A stretch of DNA of 64,000 bases from Symsagittifera roscoffensis (GCF_963678635.1 NC_087064.1:27444189-27508188); one strand, 5' to 3'; shown: positions 1-10,206, numbered from the stretch's first letter. The notes: generated from the sequence alone by a model not told the origin. Numbers and translations: made by a program.

Positions 1-490
1 AGGAACTCGAGCACAGGATCGGAATTGTCAGACCTAGCGATCCACATGTTGCTAGTGGAGACTCGATCAAGAGACCTGGACAGAGAGGTATATCAAGACC
101 CTGACAGTGATCGCTACTTGGTACCCAGCGAAACAGTCACTGACAAGGCAGCGGATGATCCAGAAACAATAGCGGTATCGAAACGATCGATGAGTTTGTA
201 GCCGCAGAAAGAATTAGTCAGGACTGATCATCAGCCCTTCAGGCAAGAGACAGAACCATTGGCGAAACTTTGATGCGTGAAGATGGAAGATGACACGCAT
301 CAGCCCGATGAAAGGAATAGTCAATCGAGGGTGATGAAGACGTACTTGAAGGCGAGATACAGACTCTCAGACCTACTAAGAGCACAAATAAATGACCGCA
401 TGACGAGTAAGTTGTAAAGGTGGATCGAAAATCGAACACCAGACAAAGGTGAACTGGAGGAAGACAGTTACAGTTTTCTGAGACAGTACT
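1..490 (+). pseudogene. Element A copy 1: pol linker between RNase H and integrase (broken)
   Basis: The window opens inside the pol gene of a Ty3/Gypsy-like element. From about base 31 a frame reads DLAIHMLLVETRSRDLDREV and runs to about base 200 before a stop; later pieces in other frames continue to the integrase. It lies directly upstream of a recognisable integrase zinc-binding domain, so it is the RNase H-to-integrase connection. Several frameshifts and stops make it a pseudogene. The protease, RT and RNase H of this copy lie outside the window. No catalytic motif is visible here; the call rests on position and on readable acidic, charged residues continuing into integrase. Confidence 0.6.
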
Positions 491-492
491 TT

Positions 493-801
493 ATGCAAAA
501 AGAGGGAAGGTTATTTCTGAACAAGGACGGGATCATGGCTTGTAAGAGAAGAGAAGAAGACAAAGTCCTGTACAAATATTACGCGATAATGTTGCCGCAA
601 CTCTATCAGAGAGAGTTTTTATTCAAGTCGCATAATCAGATGGGCCATCAGGTAATTGACAAAGTATACCAGAGGATTCTGAAGCGCTTTGAGTGGCCTG
701 GGATGAAGAAGGCATGCGAGAAATGGGTAACAGCATGTCTGTCATGCCAACAGGTCAAGAGTCCAGGGAAAGTGCTATTTCCTTTGCAGTCGATCGAGTA
801 A
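493..801 (+). pseudogene. Element A copy 1: integrase zinc-binding domain (H2C2)
   Basis: This 102-codon frame carries the N-terminal zinc finger of a retroelement integrase. The HX4H pair (HNQMGH, about residues 47-52) is followed by the usual WPGM block, and then the CX2C pair (CLSC, about residues 82-85). The finger helps integrase multimerise and bind the LTR ends. The frame ends at a TAA at 799-801, immediately before the catalytic core, where a working element would read straight on, so this is a broken pol. The same finger is present in the minus-strand copy near 23.2 kb, where the last Cys has become Tyr. Confidence 0.85.
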
Positions 802-1256
802 TCTGAATTCAACGAGGTGGTGCATATTGACCACCAGCAAATATGTATGACAGACAGTGGCTATAATCAAGTCTTGGTCATGATAGACCACTTCACGAAG
901 TATGCAGGGGCCGTCCCCTGCATAACTGCCTCAGCAGAAGAGACATGCGATCATCTAATCAAAACGTGGATAGCGAGACATGGTTGTTCGATGACGTTTC
1001 AATCGGAAAACGGAACAGCTTTCGTGGGAGAACTTACGAATGAGCTGATGAGATGCTCAGAGGTGGCTCAAGCTCACTCCACGACATACCATCCCCAGAC
1101 GAATGGCTTCAACAAGAACTAAACGACTTGTGTAGACGGAACACTCAGCAGGCACAGGCAAGGCAGAGGAAAATGATATTAAAAAGCAGCTGGTGCGAAA
1201 GCTTACTCGGTAGGAGACTACGTATGGTTATTTCAAAACGTTATACACAGAAATGA
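802..1256 (+). pseudogene. Element A copy 1: integrase catalytic core (rve), truncated
   Basis: The frame from about 817 to 1122 has the DDE integrase core: the first Asp in VHIDHQQI, the DHFTKYA block, and a FQSENGTAFVG block in which the second catalytic Asp has become Glu. After TYHPQTNG the sequence jumps to QQELNDLCRRNTQQAQAR (about 1116-1180). The stretch with the third catalytic Glu has therefore been deleted. The remainder, to 1256, is the C-terminal part in shifted frames. DNA strand-transfer activity is not expected. The second copy, at 22.99-23.2 kb, keeps only the start of this core. Confidence 0.85.
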
Positions 1257-1293
1257 ACGAAAAAGCTCTTGAAGAAGTGAAGGGGAACCCTTC

Positions 1294-2235
1294 ATGATTA
1301 CGGAAGTGCACCAGGAGGGACGTTTTTACAGACTGAGTACTGGCCGAGCCGCTCACTACGAAAATACTAGACCACACAACCCATCTACGGAAGACTGGTG
1401 TATACCTGCAGACATGGAAGAGAAGGATTATCTGATGATGGACCCTGCCTGCGAGGTCAATGAGAAGGGCACCAGGGGAAAGAATGATGGGAATGAGGTC
1501 GTAGAGGAAGGATCAAGTCGACCACTGGACCAGGATCCCAATGAGGTGATTGAAGCAGATGAAGAAATCTTACCCTAAGCAGAAGAGGACTCCGAACAGA
1601 TGGAGGTCCCCAAGAATTTGGAACCAGATCTTCGGTTTACGAAACAGACTCGACAGAGTGACAGGACAAGACTCGCGGAGAAATACAATCCTTACGAAGA
1701 TGACTTCGTAGTGGACAGAATAGATCTGAAGAAGATAGTGGAAGAATTGGTAGGTCTAGAAAAAATAACTGTGTCACAAGACATCGATGTAGTCGACGAC
1801 CGCGACGAGGAGTGGATCGATGATCGGTCTAAGCCCGAGGTAGAATTCGACGACGAGCTACAGCAATCTTACGAACAAGACTTGGCGAATCTGCGTGTCT
1901 TCGAATGGCTGAACGAAATGACGTCCAACCTAAAGGAGACCAGTGTCACGATTCAAGATGTAGACCGTCAGAGCATGAAATACAAAAAAACCGAAAGGGA
2001 TGATCCTTCCTGGGCTGCCCAGGAAAGGCAATTACTCATTCCTACATCCAACCTTGATTTAATATCCGGTATGCGATTGACGGGGACGTCGATGGATATT
2101 TTTGTGCGGGGAGTAGGGGTAGGACTTACCCACACTGAAAAATTATTAATAAAAAAATCAAGAATAGCAAGAGAGACAGGTAATCTAGAAGCAGAAATAG
2201 CGAGGACCCTAAGAAACCGGACAAAAGGAGAGTAG
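1294..2235 (+). pseudogene. Element A copy 1: long acidic tail of the integrase polyprotein
   Basis: One frame, interrupted by a single TAA at 1576-1578, encodes about 310 residues. The first 30 (FMITEVHQEGRFYRL) resemble the chromodomain/SH3-like end of Gypsy integrases. The rest is a long acidic tail rich in Asp and Glu, finishing with a conserved block around TSMDIFVRGVGVGLTHTEKL. The minus-strand copy repeats both ends of this tail (MEPSCDVKEKGTR at about 22.5 kb; MSIHIFVWGVRVGF at about 21.99 kb), so the tail is a real conserved part of the element. Its role is unknown. The macro-domain frame begins about 60 bases downstream. Confidence 0.75.
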
Positions 2236-2293
2236 TTGAGTCATATTTTAAATTGCCAAATGAGTACTCAAAAAGCATAATATTGACACTTAA

Positions 2294-2731
2294 GATTTTA
2301 TACTTACAAATAGAACATGTGCGACAGCGATTACAGCGGACATGAGTTTTAGGACAGCGTTGGCAGCAGATTTTAAGAGACAATATAAAAACTTTAAGAG
2401 ACAACATTTATTTTGGAACCAAAGACCAGGAATAGGAGGCGTAGCAGCCTTGCCTCCGGCGGCGTCGCAGATACCGAGAAGGTATTTATGCTTCTTGGTG
2501 ACGAGGGCGACAGAGAAGCGGCACGTGGACCCGGAAGACTTGGTCTTGTCCATGACGAGACTGAGAGACTCCCTTGTGGAAAGGGAGGTAAAGGATCTCT
2601 CGCTTCCAGTATATGACCCGAATCGAGGACGACTGCATCCACGGGAGCTGTATGCACTGATACACGTAATCTTTTCTGATGCCAACATACAAGTATACTT
2701 ACATAAGAAATATTATTTTAGTATAGGCTGA
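2294..2731 (+). CDS. Element A copy 1: macro-domain protein (TARG1/Poa1-like)
   Basis: This 145-codon open frame follows an in-frame TAA at 2291-2293, and the first ATG is at 2342. The N-terminal part, DFILTNRTCATAITADMSFR then ALAADFKRQY, has the layout of a macro domain start (GD-L-F, then HCVSAD-MGAGIA-FK). GIGGVAAL, CFLVTRATEKRHVDPEDLVL, MTRLRDSL, VKDLSLP, ELYALIHVIF and IQVYLHKK follow in the order of the ALC1/TARG1/Poa1 macro group, which binds or hydrolyses ADP-ribose. The GAGIA loop reads FRTALA, and the segment matching the TARG1 catalytic-Asp loop reads PVYDPNRGRL, so classical catalysis is doubtful. A second copy begins in the minus-strand element at 21.83 kb. The fold is inferred from motif order, without a search. 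Confidence 0.6.
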   Translation, partial: DFILTNRTCATAITADMSFRTALAADFKRQYKNFKRQHLFWNQRPGIGGVAALPPAASQIPRRYLCFLVTRATEKRHVDPEDLVLSMTRLRDSLVEREVKDLSLPVYDPNRGRLHPRELYALIHVIFSDANIQVYLHKKYYFSIG

Positions 2732-3118
2732 GCTTAGGTTGTATGCAGGAAGGTGTCATACTATGTGTGTAGTGTGTGATATGTGTGTTTTGTTTTGTTA
2801 TTAAGACCCTGGGTACGAAGGGATTAGTGACCATGAACAATCGAATGACGATCTTAGAAATAGATCCAAATTTTGGACGCTCCATTCATAGGTCGAATTC
2901 CAAAATTTTAGCAAAAAACTGATTTTAATACATTTCCAGATCAAAATCTTTTTATATGACTGTTTTAAATAAATTTTAATACAAAATTTGAGTAATGGTG
3001 ACAAATGTGATATTCGTGACCTCTTTTCTAGATCCTGATTGATCATTTATTTATTCATCAGATTTCAATTGAACAAACTGTTAATCAAACCGAATCTAAC
3101 TTCAATTTGAATGAATTG
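2732..3118 (+). other. AT-rich spacer between macro and SGNH ORFs
   Basis: This spacer has no gene. It is AT-rich, with a TG-rich run near 2760-2800. From about 3041 to 3118 the frame of the next ORF is already open (QTVNQTESNFNLNELM) but has no upstream ATG. Confidence 0.5.
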
Positions 3119-4246
3119 ATGGACCTAGCGGTGGCATATGTAGGACTGATGATAGATGCGATCTATCGTCGGCTAATGGATCGAGACTTTGCTCTGGAGG
3201 ACCCAGAGCTAGTCAAGTTGCTGGTCGCCTTAATAAACATCTTAGGGCTTGATAACCGCGGGGACCGCCCACTTAATCCTTATTGATGGCCGCATATGGA
3301 GAAAGAGGAGCATTAGACCGCCCAACCATGAGGGTAATGAGGTGGAGAAACGGGGCTCTTTCAGGAAGTGACTTGGCGAAAGAGCCTGGGTTGGGAAGTT
3401 GCAGGACCTACCAACCAGGTGAGATGCCTCTGCCAACCAAGCCTAGGCCTGGTCTGAGAAGAATGCATCAGGAGATGAACAGCGAGGCTGCCTCGCCTAG
3501 TTCACAATTGAGAGCAGCTGTGCCACCAAAGAGGTCGAGAGTAGAAGAAGAAGTTCAGACGAACGAGACGTTGCAAGATCTCAACGGAACGATGCAAGAA
3601 CTGGAGAAGACCCGAAGGAGCTAGATCAAGTGACTAAGACTATGATCAGTGTAGAAGAAGACAGGGACATGTGGAAGAAACAGTTTGAAGATTGTACGAA
3701 GAAGCAGGGTCAAGAAATAGAACGCTTGAGGCAAGAATCGGAACGGTTGGCGTTGACGACGGCAGTAGAAAAAGCGATACCTGCAAAGAATGTTCCTCGT
3801 GGGCAGTCCCCGATGGAGCTCCTAACGCCTCGCGAACTAATACAGACGACGGACGTGCGACCTCCGACTACGGCAGGGAGAGTGACGATGCCAGACCCAA
3901 GTGATACTCTAGGCGACCCAATCGTGGAGCAGACGGTGCGGAAGTTGATAGAAACAGCTGGACTAGTCGCTAATAGGAATGCGCAGGTTCCGGGGTGACT
4001 GTACCCTATGGAAGAATCGACGACCCGGGCAGAGTGGAACTCTCCCGAGAAACGATAAAGAAAACGGGAGTTGACAGTGTCACATTACCAGCAAAGACAG
4101 CTGGAGCCCCTGAGAGAAAAACACGAAATTTGCCGATGAAGAAAGTGTCCCGAGTGTTTGATGTGCAGAAGAACAACCAGCTGAAAAATAATTTCACAGG
4201 AGTTACGGAAGCGGATCCGCGAGCCTGCTTTAATCGATCGATCTAG
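3119..4246 (+). pseudogene. Element A copy 1: ORF2 N-terminal and coiled-coil region
   Basis: The ATG at 3119 opens a 55-codon helical segment (MDLAVAYVGLMIDAIYRRLM) that stops at 3284-3286. A second frame, 3283-3624, and a third, 3630-3998, continue with basic and then heptad-like charged sequence: RSRVEEEVQTNETLQDL, DRDMWKKQFEDCTKKQGQ, EIERLRQESERLAL. This is a probable coiled coil. The frame at 3995-4246 is Lys/Arg-rich and leads into the SGNH hydrolase by another frame change. I read these as one original ORF: helical head, coiled coil, basic linker, hydrolase. At least four frameshifts break it. A head-plus-coiled-coil layout is known in LINE ORF1 proteins that also carry esterase domains, but nothing here proves the same role. 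Confidence 0.5.
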
Positions 4247-4247
4247 A

Positions 4248-4841
4248 GTCCGGCGATACTCACCGCAGCTCGGGACAACTCATATCATACTGGGTGACAG
4301 TTTGGTGAGAGTTCTCCAAAACCTGAGACCATCTTGGATCCCCACGGTGATGGCCTTTGGAGGTGCCACGATAGCCCAGCTATTTCGAATAGTAGAGCTA
4401 ATGAACCCAGGGAGGATCATTAACATAATGATCCTAATAGGGACAAACAACGTGTCCAGAGGCTCAGACGATGAAGAGGCACAATGGGAATCGATGATGG
4501 TGTGCCGATTCACACCTCTCTGGCAAAAATTCAATTGCGCGGTACTGACCGTCTGCACCGTACCGATGAGCACGAGAACGTTGACATCGACAGGAAGGAG
4601 GCACAACGAAGGAGTCATCAGGTGGAACAACATACTGAGAAATCTGGCGAATCGGAAGGCTGGACGGATGATCCTTATGGACATTGATCACGAGCTCAGA
4701 GCTATGGATCAGGCCAGACTAACCACCGATGGGATTCACTTTGATAGTATAGAAAGACAAGCCTGGATGAACCGAATCTTAGAGGAGCGACTGGATGAAA
4801 TGGAGGTCGAGGTCTTTGACACGGGAGTGCTAAAGAAATAA
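4248..4841 (+). CDS. Element A copy 1: SGNH/GDSL-type hydrolase domain
   Basis: The open frame reads HIILGDSLVRVLQNL at 4281-4325, which is SGNH block I with the nucleophile Ser. Counting from Leu 4302, block II is MAFGGAT (Gly20-21), block III is LIGTNN (Asn49-50) and block V is DGIH (Asp143, His146). All four catalytic blocks are readable in one uninterrupted frame that ends at TAA 4839-4841. SGNH enzymes hydrolyse esters, and relatives occur in ORF1 of CR1-type LINEs. There is no good ATG near block I, because the true N-terminus is the frameshifted coiled-coil segment upstream. The minus-strand element copy lacks this ORF. Fold confidence is good; substrate and role in the element are unknown. 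Confidence 0.7.
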   Translation, partial: VRRYSPQLGTTHIILGDSLVRVLQNLRPSWIPTVMAFGGATIAQLFRIVELMNPGRIINIMILIGTNNVSRGSDDEEAQWESMMVCRFTPLWQKFNCAVLTVCTVPMSTRTLTSTGRRHNEGVIRWNNILRNLANRKAGRMILMDIDHELRAMDQARLTTDGIHFDSIERQAWMNRILEERLDEMEVEVFDTGVLKK

Positions 4842-5175
4842 GAAACGACGAATGAGCCGGCACTCTCAACCTTCGGGCCCCCTAACCTAGAAACACGTCT
4901 GGGAGCGGTCCTACAGGCCGCAAAGCTGTAGCGAGCCAGGGCAAAGAATGGACGTACAGGACCGATTGGGAGAAGCGGCAGCAAGAAAAACCATTCATCC
5001 AAGGCGAAGATTAGCCTGTCAACCCGACTACGGAGACAACAAGTACCTCGAGACCAGAAACGAGACCGGAAAAGAGATCGGAGACAAGATCAGAGAGGAG
5101 CGATGACCAGACAGAAGCTATTTGATGTGAACGAGGCCCATACCTTCTCCCTGGCATGTCTATAAACAGGACCTG
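4842..5175 (+). other. Broken basic linker between ORF2 and ORF3
   Basis: There is no complete ORF here. The frame after the SGNH stop reads ETTNEPALSTFGPPNLETRL for 29 codons, then a stop, then Arg/Lys-rich pieces (RDQKRDRKRDRRQDQ, about 5055-5100). It is probably the damaged C-terminal tail of ORF2 or the start of ORF3. Confidence 0.35.
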
Positions 5176-6600
5176 ATGAAATTGAACCTTCAGACGGTAA
5201 GGTTTGCAGCCGATGCCATAAGGATGCTAAATGGAGCGAGACTATCCGTCAACGGACTGTACTCAATCGCAGGTGTGGACTGGTTGATAGCAGCTGGCAT
5301 CAATTTCAGCTCTACGACCACCTTAAGATTCGCTGATTTAGAGCGACTGCCCTCTAACAACAAATTGGGTCCAGTAAATGCAAGACCTTTGCAAGAAGCG
5401 AAACTGAATCATCGTGAAGGAAATTGAGAAGAAAGGCCCGGAAGATTCTTGACAACGAGGGCACCAATAGGACAACATGTGACAATGTTCAAGCAAATTC
5501 GAGCACTTCCATGTCATGTAAAAGAAAGGGCGTACCCGAAACAGATGACCCATGAAGGCGATGTTCAGAGATATGGTGGGATGAAGATGATTAGGAAAGA
5601 CGAGACCATCTTTGCAGCGTATGATAAAGCAGAACTGAGAAAAGCAATGAATATGATAGTTGCGAACTCAAACTTCGTACATACCTCCAAGTCTTTGTTT
5701 TGGCCTGATGTTATAATGTTGGCTGCGGTCGACCTGGACCTAATGCAGTCGGTGTCAATGGCAATCGGGGTACAACGACGGACGGAAATGAACCCAATCA
5801 CGATCGTATTTGCCGGCATAAATGACCATCTACACAGTAGGGGTTTCCTGAGCAGACTAAAAGAGCCTAAAACGGCCGAAGAAGCAGTATGGCCAGCTAT
5901 AAAGGATATTCTCGAATCGATGAAAGACGTAATGGATACGCTGAAAGGAGGTGCATTCCCAAGATAACACCGAGAGCTGTGTTTGCACTGTCTCCCCGAT
6001 GGACTGAAGTTTGTATATGCGATGGTGGCGTTGCTCTCGGAAGGGTTATATGTTGTGATCACATCTGTCTCGAATCGCGGAATAGAGATGGAGAACGTAA
6101 CACCACTTAGGGTGGAATTACCTGCGGTGTGGTCTGACATCTCGAATGCGATGCGAGGATTTAAGGACCATTCACTACACATGTTAGTGTTAGACGAAGT
6201 ACTGGGGTTGGAACTGTCCAACTTCAGCCGACAACTTAAACTGAAACCAGGAATTGACGATGACCATCGAGTAATGGTAGCGACGTCTAACGACTTATGG
6301 TTCCGAGGAATGGAAATAAAAGAGGAAGGAGAAAGAAAGAATAATTCCAAGGAGACGAGAGCTCACTTGGAAGCGATGGTCTCGAGAACGAAACCAGAGG
6401 CTAACAAGTGGTTGCACTTGACCCCTCGAATAGCCGCATTGGGCACGGACGCTTTGGAGCGAGGCCCAGTGATGATCAGGAAGATCCATGCGTACCTGGT
6501 GAAAGAGGTAAACCTGGCCGAAAATGCTGAAGATAAGTCAGCCGAGTTTGTAAACAGAGTGTGCCAAGTTCCCTGGAAGCTTTCTGGACACAGAATGTGA
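5176..6600 (+). pseudogene. Element A copy 1: ORF3 N-terminal part, unassigned protein
   Basis: Two pieces in one frame (5176-5427 and 5449-5967) are separated by a TGA at 5425-5427. A third, 5983-6600, follows after a short frame disturbance near 5945-5985. Readable blocks include NSNFVHTSKSLFWPDVIMLA, ITIVFAGINDHLHSRG, DISNAMRGFKDHSLHMLV, LSNFSRQLKL and GIDDDHRVM. I cannot name the family. The order S-x-N-F, then GIND, then DxDH vaguely recalls SGNH blocks I, III and V, so a diverged SGNH-like fold is possible but unproven. The minus-strand copy has TSKELFWPEKLLHVL at the matching place (about 21.1 kb), confirming that this is a conserved protein. Confidence 0.5.
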
Positions 6601-7727
6601 AGGGAGAAGAAGGTTTTGACTGGACTGACAGCATGCTGGAAGGGTTGGGAGCCGGATGTACCGCGTCCTTCATGGCGAAAGTTTACCCATCGTTTTCTCG
6701 ATACCTGATTAAAGAGTTCCTCCAAGCAGTCGTAGAAGTATCGATCGTGGAACTACTAGCCCTGTTCGTGACGTTTGGAGCGGAGAATTTTGTGAGAGGA
6801 CCAGTGATACTGCTCACCGAAGGAGTGCAGAATTTGCCATTAGAGGGACTTCTCACGCTAATTGCGATAACGCACGGGAACTTGGGAGGATTGATGAAAC
6901 TGACACGCTACCCGGAGCAGATGAGAGAGAGCGTGAGGAGGTTTGACGTGAAGCGACCCACTGATTCCTGGATCAAGATAAGAGATCTGCGACATACTCT
7001 TATCCAGTACCTCCTGCAGCAGAATCGCTTTGGTACAGGAGAGGATGAGACGATTCAAAAAGAAGAAGACGTGCGACGTCATAATGGGGGCATGCCACTG
7101 TTAACTGACTTGAGCCTGGCCATGAGGATGGATCCCTTAGCACTGATCAGAGGAGCCACGGATTTCGTGACATTGATATACGGTCCGGCAGTCACGTTTG
7201 CATTCCCTGATGTTAAGTTGGAGGCATACAGGAGCTCGTTGTTGCACCTGAACCTCATATCAGCAGTGGACGGAATTGCACTTAACTGGTGTGAACAGCA
7301 CGCACTTAGAGAGATGATGAGTGAGGACTTGTTATTCGCGAAAATATCAGAGCCGGAGATGACTGTCATAAATTTTGATGATCATTTCCGTGATAGGATG
7401 GGAGAAGTGGATAGAGGGCACATCGAGGTTTTCTCAAAGCTCTGGAGTCTAAGGCCGTACAATATGACGAAGGGCGAAGTCAAAAGAATTCCTCGACTCA
7501 CTGCATCATATCACAAATTGGGAGAAGAAACGAAAAGCTGGGGTGAATACAAGAAACTGCCAGAAGATATCCCTGAATTTCGCTTGATTGGAAGGATGTT
7601 GCTCAGAGCAGACTCCCTAGTACAAACCCCTAGGTTGAGAGCCTTCGAGACTAACGAAAGGAGGATAGCGAAATTCTCCGAGATGATGGACCCGTGCTTC
7701 GTGGTCAGAAACGCCGCCGTGCTGTAA
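6561..7727 (+). CDS. Element A copy 1: ORF3 central part, 388 intact codons
   Basis: This long uninterrupted frame overlaps the end of the previous piece, where a frameshift joins them (about 6560-6600). The reading is helical and hydrophobic in places (VSIVELLALFVTFGAENF, GLLTLIAITHGNLGGLM), followed by NGGMPLLTDLSLAMRMDPL, GPAVTFAFPDV and DGIALNWCEQHALREMM. No known family is recognised. The minus-strand element carries clear relatives of every one of these blocks at 20.14-20.88 kb, including GGMPLLRDLCLAMRSDHL and GPEVTFAFRDP. Conserved between divergent copies, this is a genuine element protein, perhaps structural; that role is a guess. Confidence 0.55.
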   Translation: MPSSLEAFWTQNVKGEEGFDWTDSMLEGLGAGCTASFMAKVYPSFSRYLIKEFLQAVVEVSIVELLALFVTFGAENFVRGPVILLTEGVQNLPLEGLLTLIAITHGNLGGLMKLTRYPEQMRESVRRFDVKRPTDSWIKIRDLRHTLIQYLLQQNRFGTGEDETIQKEEDVRRHNGGMPLLTDLSLAMRMDPLALIRGATDFVTLIYGPAVTFAFPDVKLEAYRSSLLHLNLISAVDGIALNWCEQHALREMMSEDLLFAKISEPEMTVINFDDHFRDRMGEVDRGHIEVFSKLWSLRPYNMTKGEVKRIPRLTASYHKLGEETKSWGEYKKLPEDIPEFRLIGRMLLRADSLVQTPRLRAFETNERRIAKFSEMMDPCFVVRNAAVL

Positions 7728-7768
7728 TATACGCAGTTTGCTTACACGGATGAAACAACGGGGGACGA

Positions 7769-8041
7769 ATGAATAATGCAGCAACTCCGAAACCTGGACG
7801 ATTTGACGAAGAATGGGCAAAACTGGATCTGGCGCCAATGGTCATGAGAGGCAGATCGGACTTGCGAGAAGCCTCCTTAATCTTGACGAGTGTAAAACCA
7901 GAGTTAATTGTGGGCGGGAAACTTTACACTAGAACCATGCTAGCACCCTTCGGCTGTGAAGAAGTCAAGGTAATGCACGGAGAGGAAGAAGACCGATCAG
8001 CTGGCAGACTAGTTGTAGCGAAGTTTCCAGATGGAATGTGA
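7769..8041 (+). pseudogene. Element A copy 1: ORF3 continuation
   Basis: This 90-codon frame is shifted by one frame from the preceding 388-codon frame, which ends at 7727, and probably continues the same protein. Readable blocks are RFDEEWAKLDLAPMVM, ASLILTSVKPELIVGGKLY and APFGCEEVKVMHG. The last corresponds to CTLHFSREVQVYKPS in the minus-strand copy at about 19.75 kb. No motif of known function is seen. Confidence 0.45.
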
Positions 8042-8620
8042 GATGAATAGCAAGAGCCCTCGAGTTCAGGAAAGAATCCAAGACGAGACGATGGGCAGAC
8101 AGGAAGCCGTCAATCGGAAGAGCCTACGCAGCAGGATCCCGATCAGGCTGAGAAAGAGGACGACAAGGCTTCGACAGGCGGGATGTTCAGCCTGGACTTC
8201 AACTTTCTTTGAAAACGGCACAGACACATTAGAATCAATGACTGAGCAAGCAGACGAGGAAACTTCAACGCTGGAACCTCCGTCGGCCTTGTGGAAATGA
8301 ATCGGAATTTGCCGGAGAGCAGCTCTCCGAGCAATTCTAAAAATGCCGAAAAGTAACTCTTAATGGAATCACAGAGGAGAAGAAGAATAGAAGGCACTGC
8401 CAGAGTACCTTTTTTGGGAACGTTGCCCGAAGAAGAGTGGGAAGTTCATCATAGAGACCACGACAATAGGACGGGATGCAATATGGACAGAGTTGCCTTC
8501 ACGGAAGAGGTCTGGACAGTAGTTCAGAGCTACAGGACTCAGTCTATACTAAAAATAAGTCTCAACAGACCACTAATGATGGAAGTCCTTGACAAACTCG
8601 ACGAGTGTGGAGTAGATTGA
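8042..8620 (+). pseudogene. Element A copy 1: ORF3 charged linker and following domain
   Basis: About 8042-8362 is Arg/Glu/Gln-rich in mixed frames (the RKRTTRLRQAG region) and looks like a disordered linker. From 8363 a frame reads VPFLGTLPEEEWEV, then FTEEVWTVVQSYRTQSILK and LMMEVLDKLDECGVD. The minus-strand copy has matching VFLSDVPREV and DQWDALLFEFNKRVQRK with GLDRTAREELLNRM at 19.16-19.45 kb. This is therefore a conserved small domain of unknown function, broken here by frameshifts at both ends. Confidence 0.45.
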
Positions 8621-9327
8621 GCGAATTATTGATCGACTCGGCCACTGAAGAGAGTGAGGCAATTTCTCCTACAAAAACAACGCCGCAAGAAGGCAAGGAA
8701 AAAGTAGTGTATCTGTCGAGAACCCGAAAGCGAACGATGCGATCAAAGATGGTGACTGACAAGACTAACGATATGAAAATGAAACTTGGCAGCAAAGTGA
8801 AATTGAGGAAAGCTGGAAAAACAAAAATGGATTCTGAAATCTCGACAAAAGCTGTCAACTCAGCCAAAAGAAAGCGCGTCGAAGAAGCCACGGAAATGGG
8901 ACAGGCTGATGACCGGTTGCCTTGTACTGACAGAATGTTGACTGACGTAGCAATGGTGCCACCCATTCTCGTGGTAGGAATAAAATCAGCAAGTTATAAA
9001 ACCAATAGGAGTGACCGCACTCTGACTGGAGCAACATTAGAAATGGAAATACTCAGCCAATGTGGAGAGAGTACCCTACGAGATTTCAAACTGTCTTCAA
9101 ACTGTCTTTCAAAGCGAAGCGACTTAGGACAGCTAGTCCCAGTTGAGTACAACCGACTGACAGTGTCGGAAACTGTATCGATTGATGAACGCACTGGTGG
9201 ATACATGGAGATGATGGAATACAGAAACTCGGCTAGAGGACACTTAATTGCTCTGGAAAACAAAAGTGATATGGAAGGTTATTTAGAGACGATGTTGCAA
9301 GGAATAACCCTGAAGCAGAAGGCATAA
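8605..9327 (+). pseudogene. Element A copy 1: ORF3 basic region with NLS-like cluster
   Basis: A 240-codon frame starts in the previous domain (RLSELLIDSATEESEA) and becomes strongly basic (RTRKRTMRSK, KLGSKVKLRKAGKTK, KRKRVEEATE). A monopartite nuclear-localisation-like cluster KRKRVEE sits near residue 92. The second half is neutral, with ILVVGIKSAS and LVPVEYNRLTVSETVS. The frame stops at 9325-9327 and is open again in the same frame from 9349. Nucleic-acid binding or nuclear entry is plausible from composition only. Confidence 0.4.
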
Positions 9328-9348
9328 GCAACTCTTGTATCTTCCGAA

Positions 9349-10206
9349 ATGCACGCGGAAACGATAGAGCAGTTGGTGAGCCTACCTTGGAGAGCAGTAG
9401 TGTTACGGTACTTCGAAGAAGAAATGAGAACCACTCCGAAGATACACGCTCTGATAGCGATACCCTATGTGAGAACAGAATTACAACTGGGGTTCGCATG
9501 GTGCATGACAGGACTGACACGGGGGGAATATGGTTCGGAAGAAAGAAAAAGATCGAAGGGAGAGAAGGTATTCTTAATGACGAGTATGAGGGATCTAATC
9601 ACCCAAGAAGGAGCGGCAGTAGCGTGCGCAGGCAGACGCTCTCTGTTTCATTCGATTAATGAAAGAACAAATATCAGCGCCGGCGTTGAACACTTGTGTC
9701 AAGATGCCAAGAGAATGCGATGAACGTGCGAAAGCTTTGCTCTTACTAGCACTTTTGTATATCCAACAGAGTAAACCGATGCGAGTAAACATGAAGGAGC
9801 CTGTGGAGCTGGAACCAATGGAGAAGATTGACGAGGTAAGGAGATTCTCTAACAAGAAGATGAGGCTCACAAAAGAAGGCCAGTGAATACTGTGGACCGA
9901 TCAGGAAGAAATCGTACAGTATCTGGAATCGTAGGGAAGGTGTACAACCCTTTCATAAAGGAAGACATACGCGATTGCTTCTTCGATTACGAGCAAGCAG
10001 TGTTGCTAAGATTCTGGACGTCAAGATTTGCTACAATAGGAAGCGCTGCTAATCAGCAGACTAAGCTGGGACTCGTGTTGGAAGGAAAGGTGACTGCAAC
10101 TTCAGTGCCGAGATCTGGCAACCGAGTGGAGTTTGGATTGGGATTCTCGGACGAACTGCTGAGAACGAGTCTAATGGTGGTGTGGGAACTGATGAAACCA
10201 TCATGA
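9349..10206 (+). pseudogene. Element A copy 1: ORF3 C-terminal pieces
   Basis: Three overlapping frames (9349-9723, 9659-9886, 9883-10206) read as one protein broken by frameshifts. Recognisable pieces are ISAPALNTCVKMPRECDERA, KALLLLALLYIQQSKPM, GKVYNPFIKEDIRDCFFDYE and NQQTKLGLVLEGKVTATSV. I see no known motif. The minus-strand copy is too decayed between 17.4 and 18.3 kb for a clear match, so conservation of this part is untested. Confidence 0.4.
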
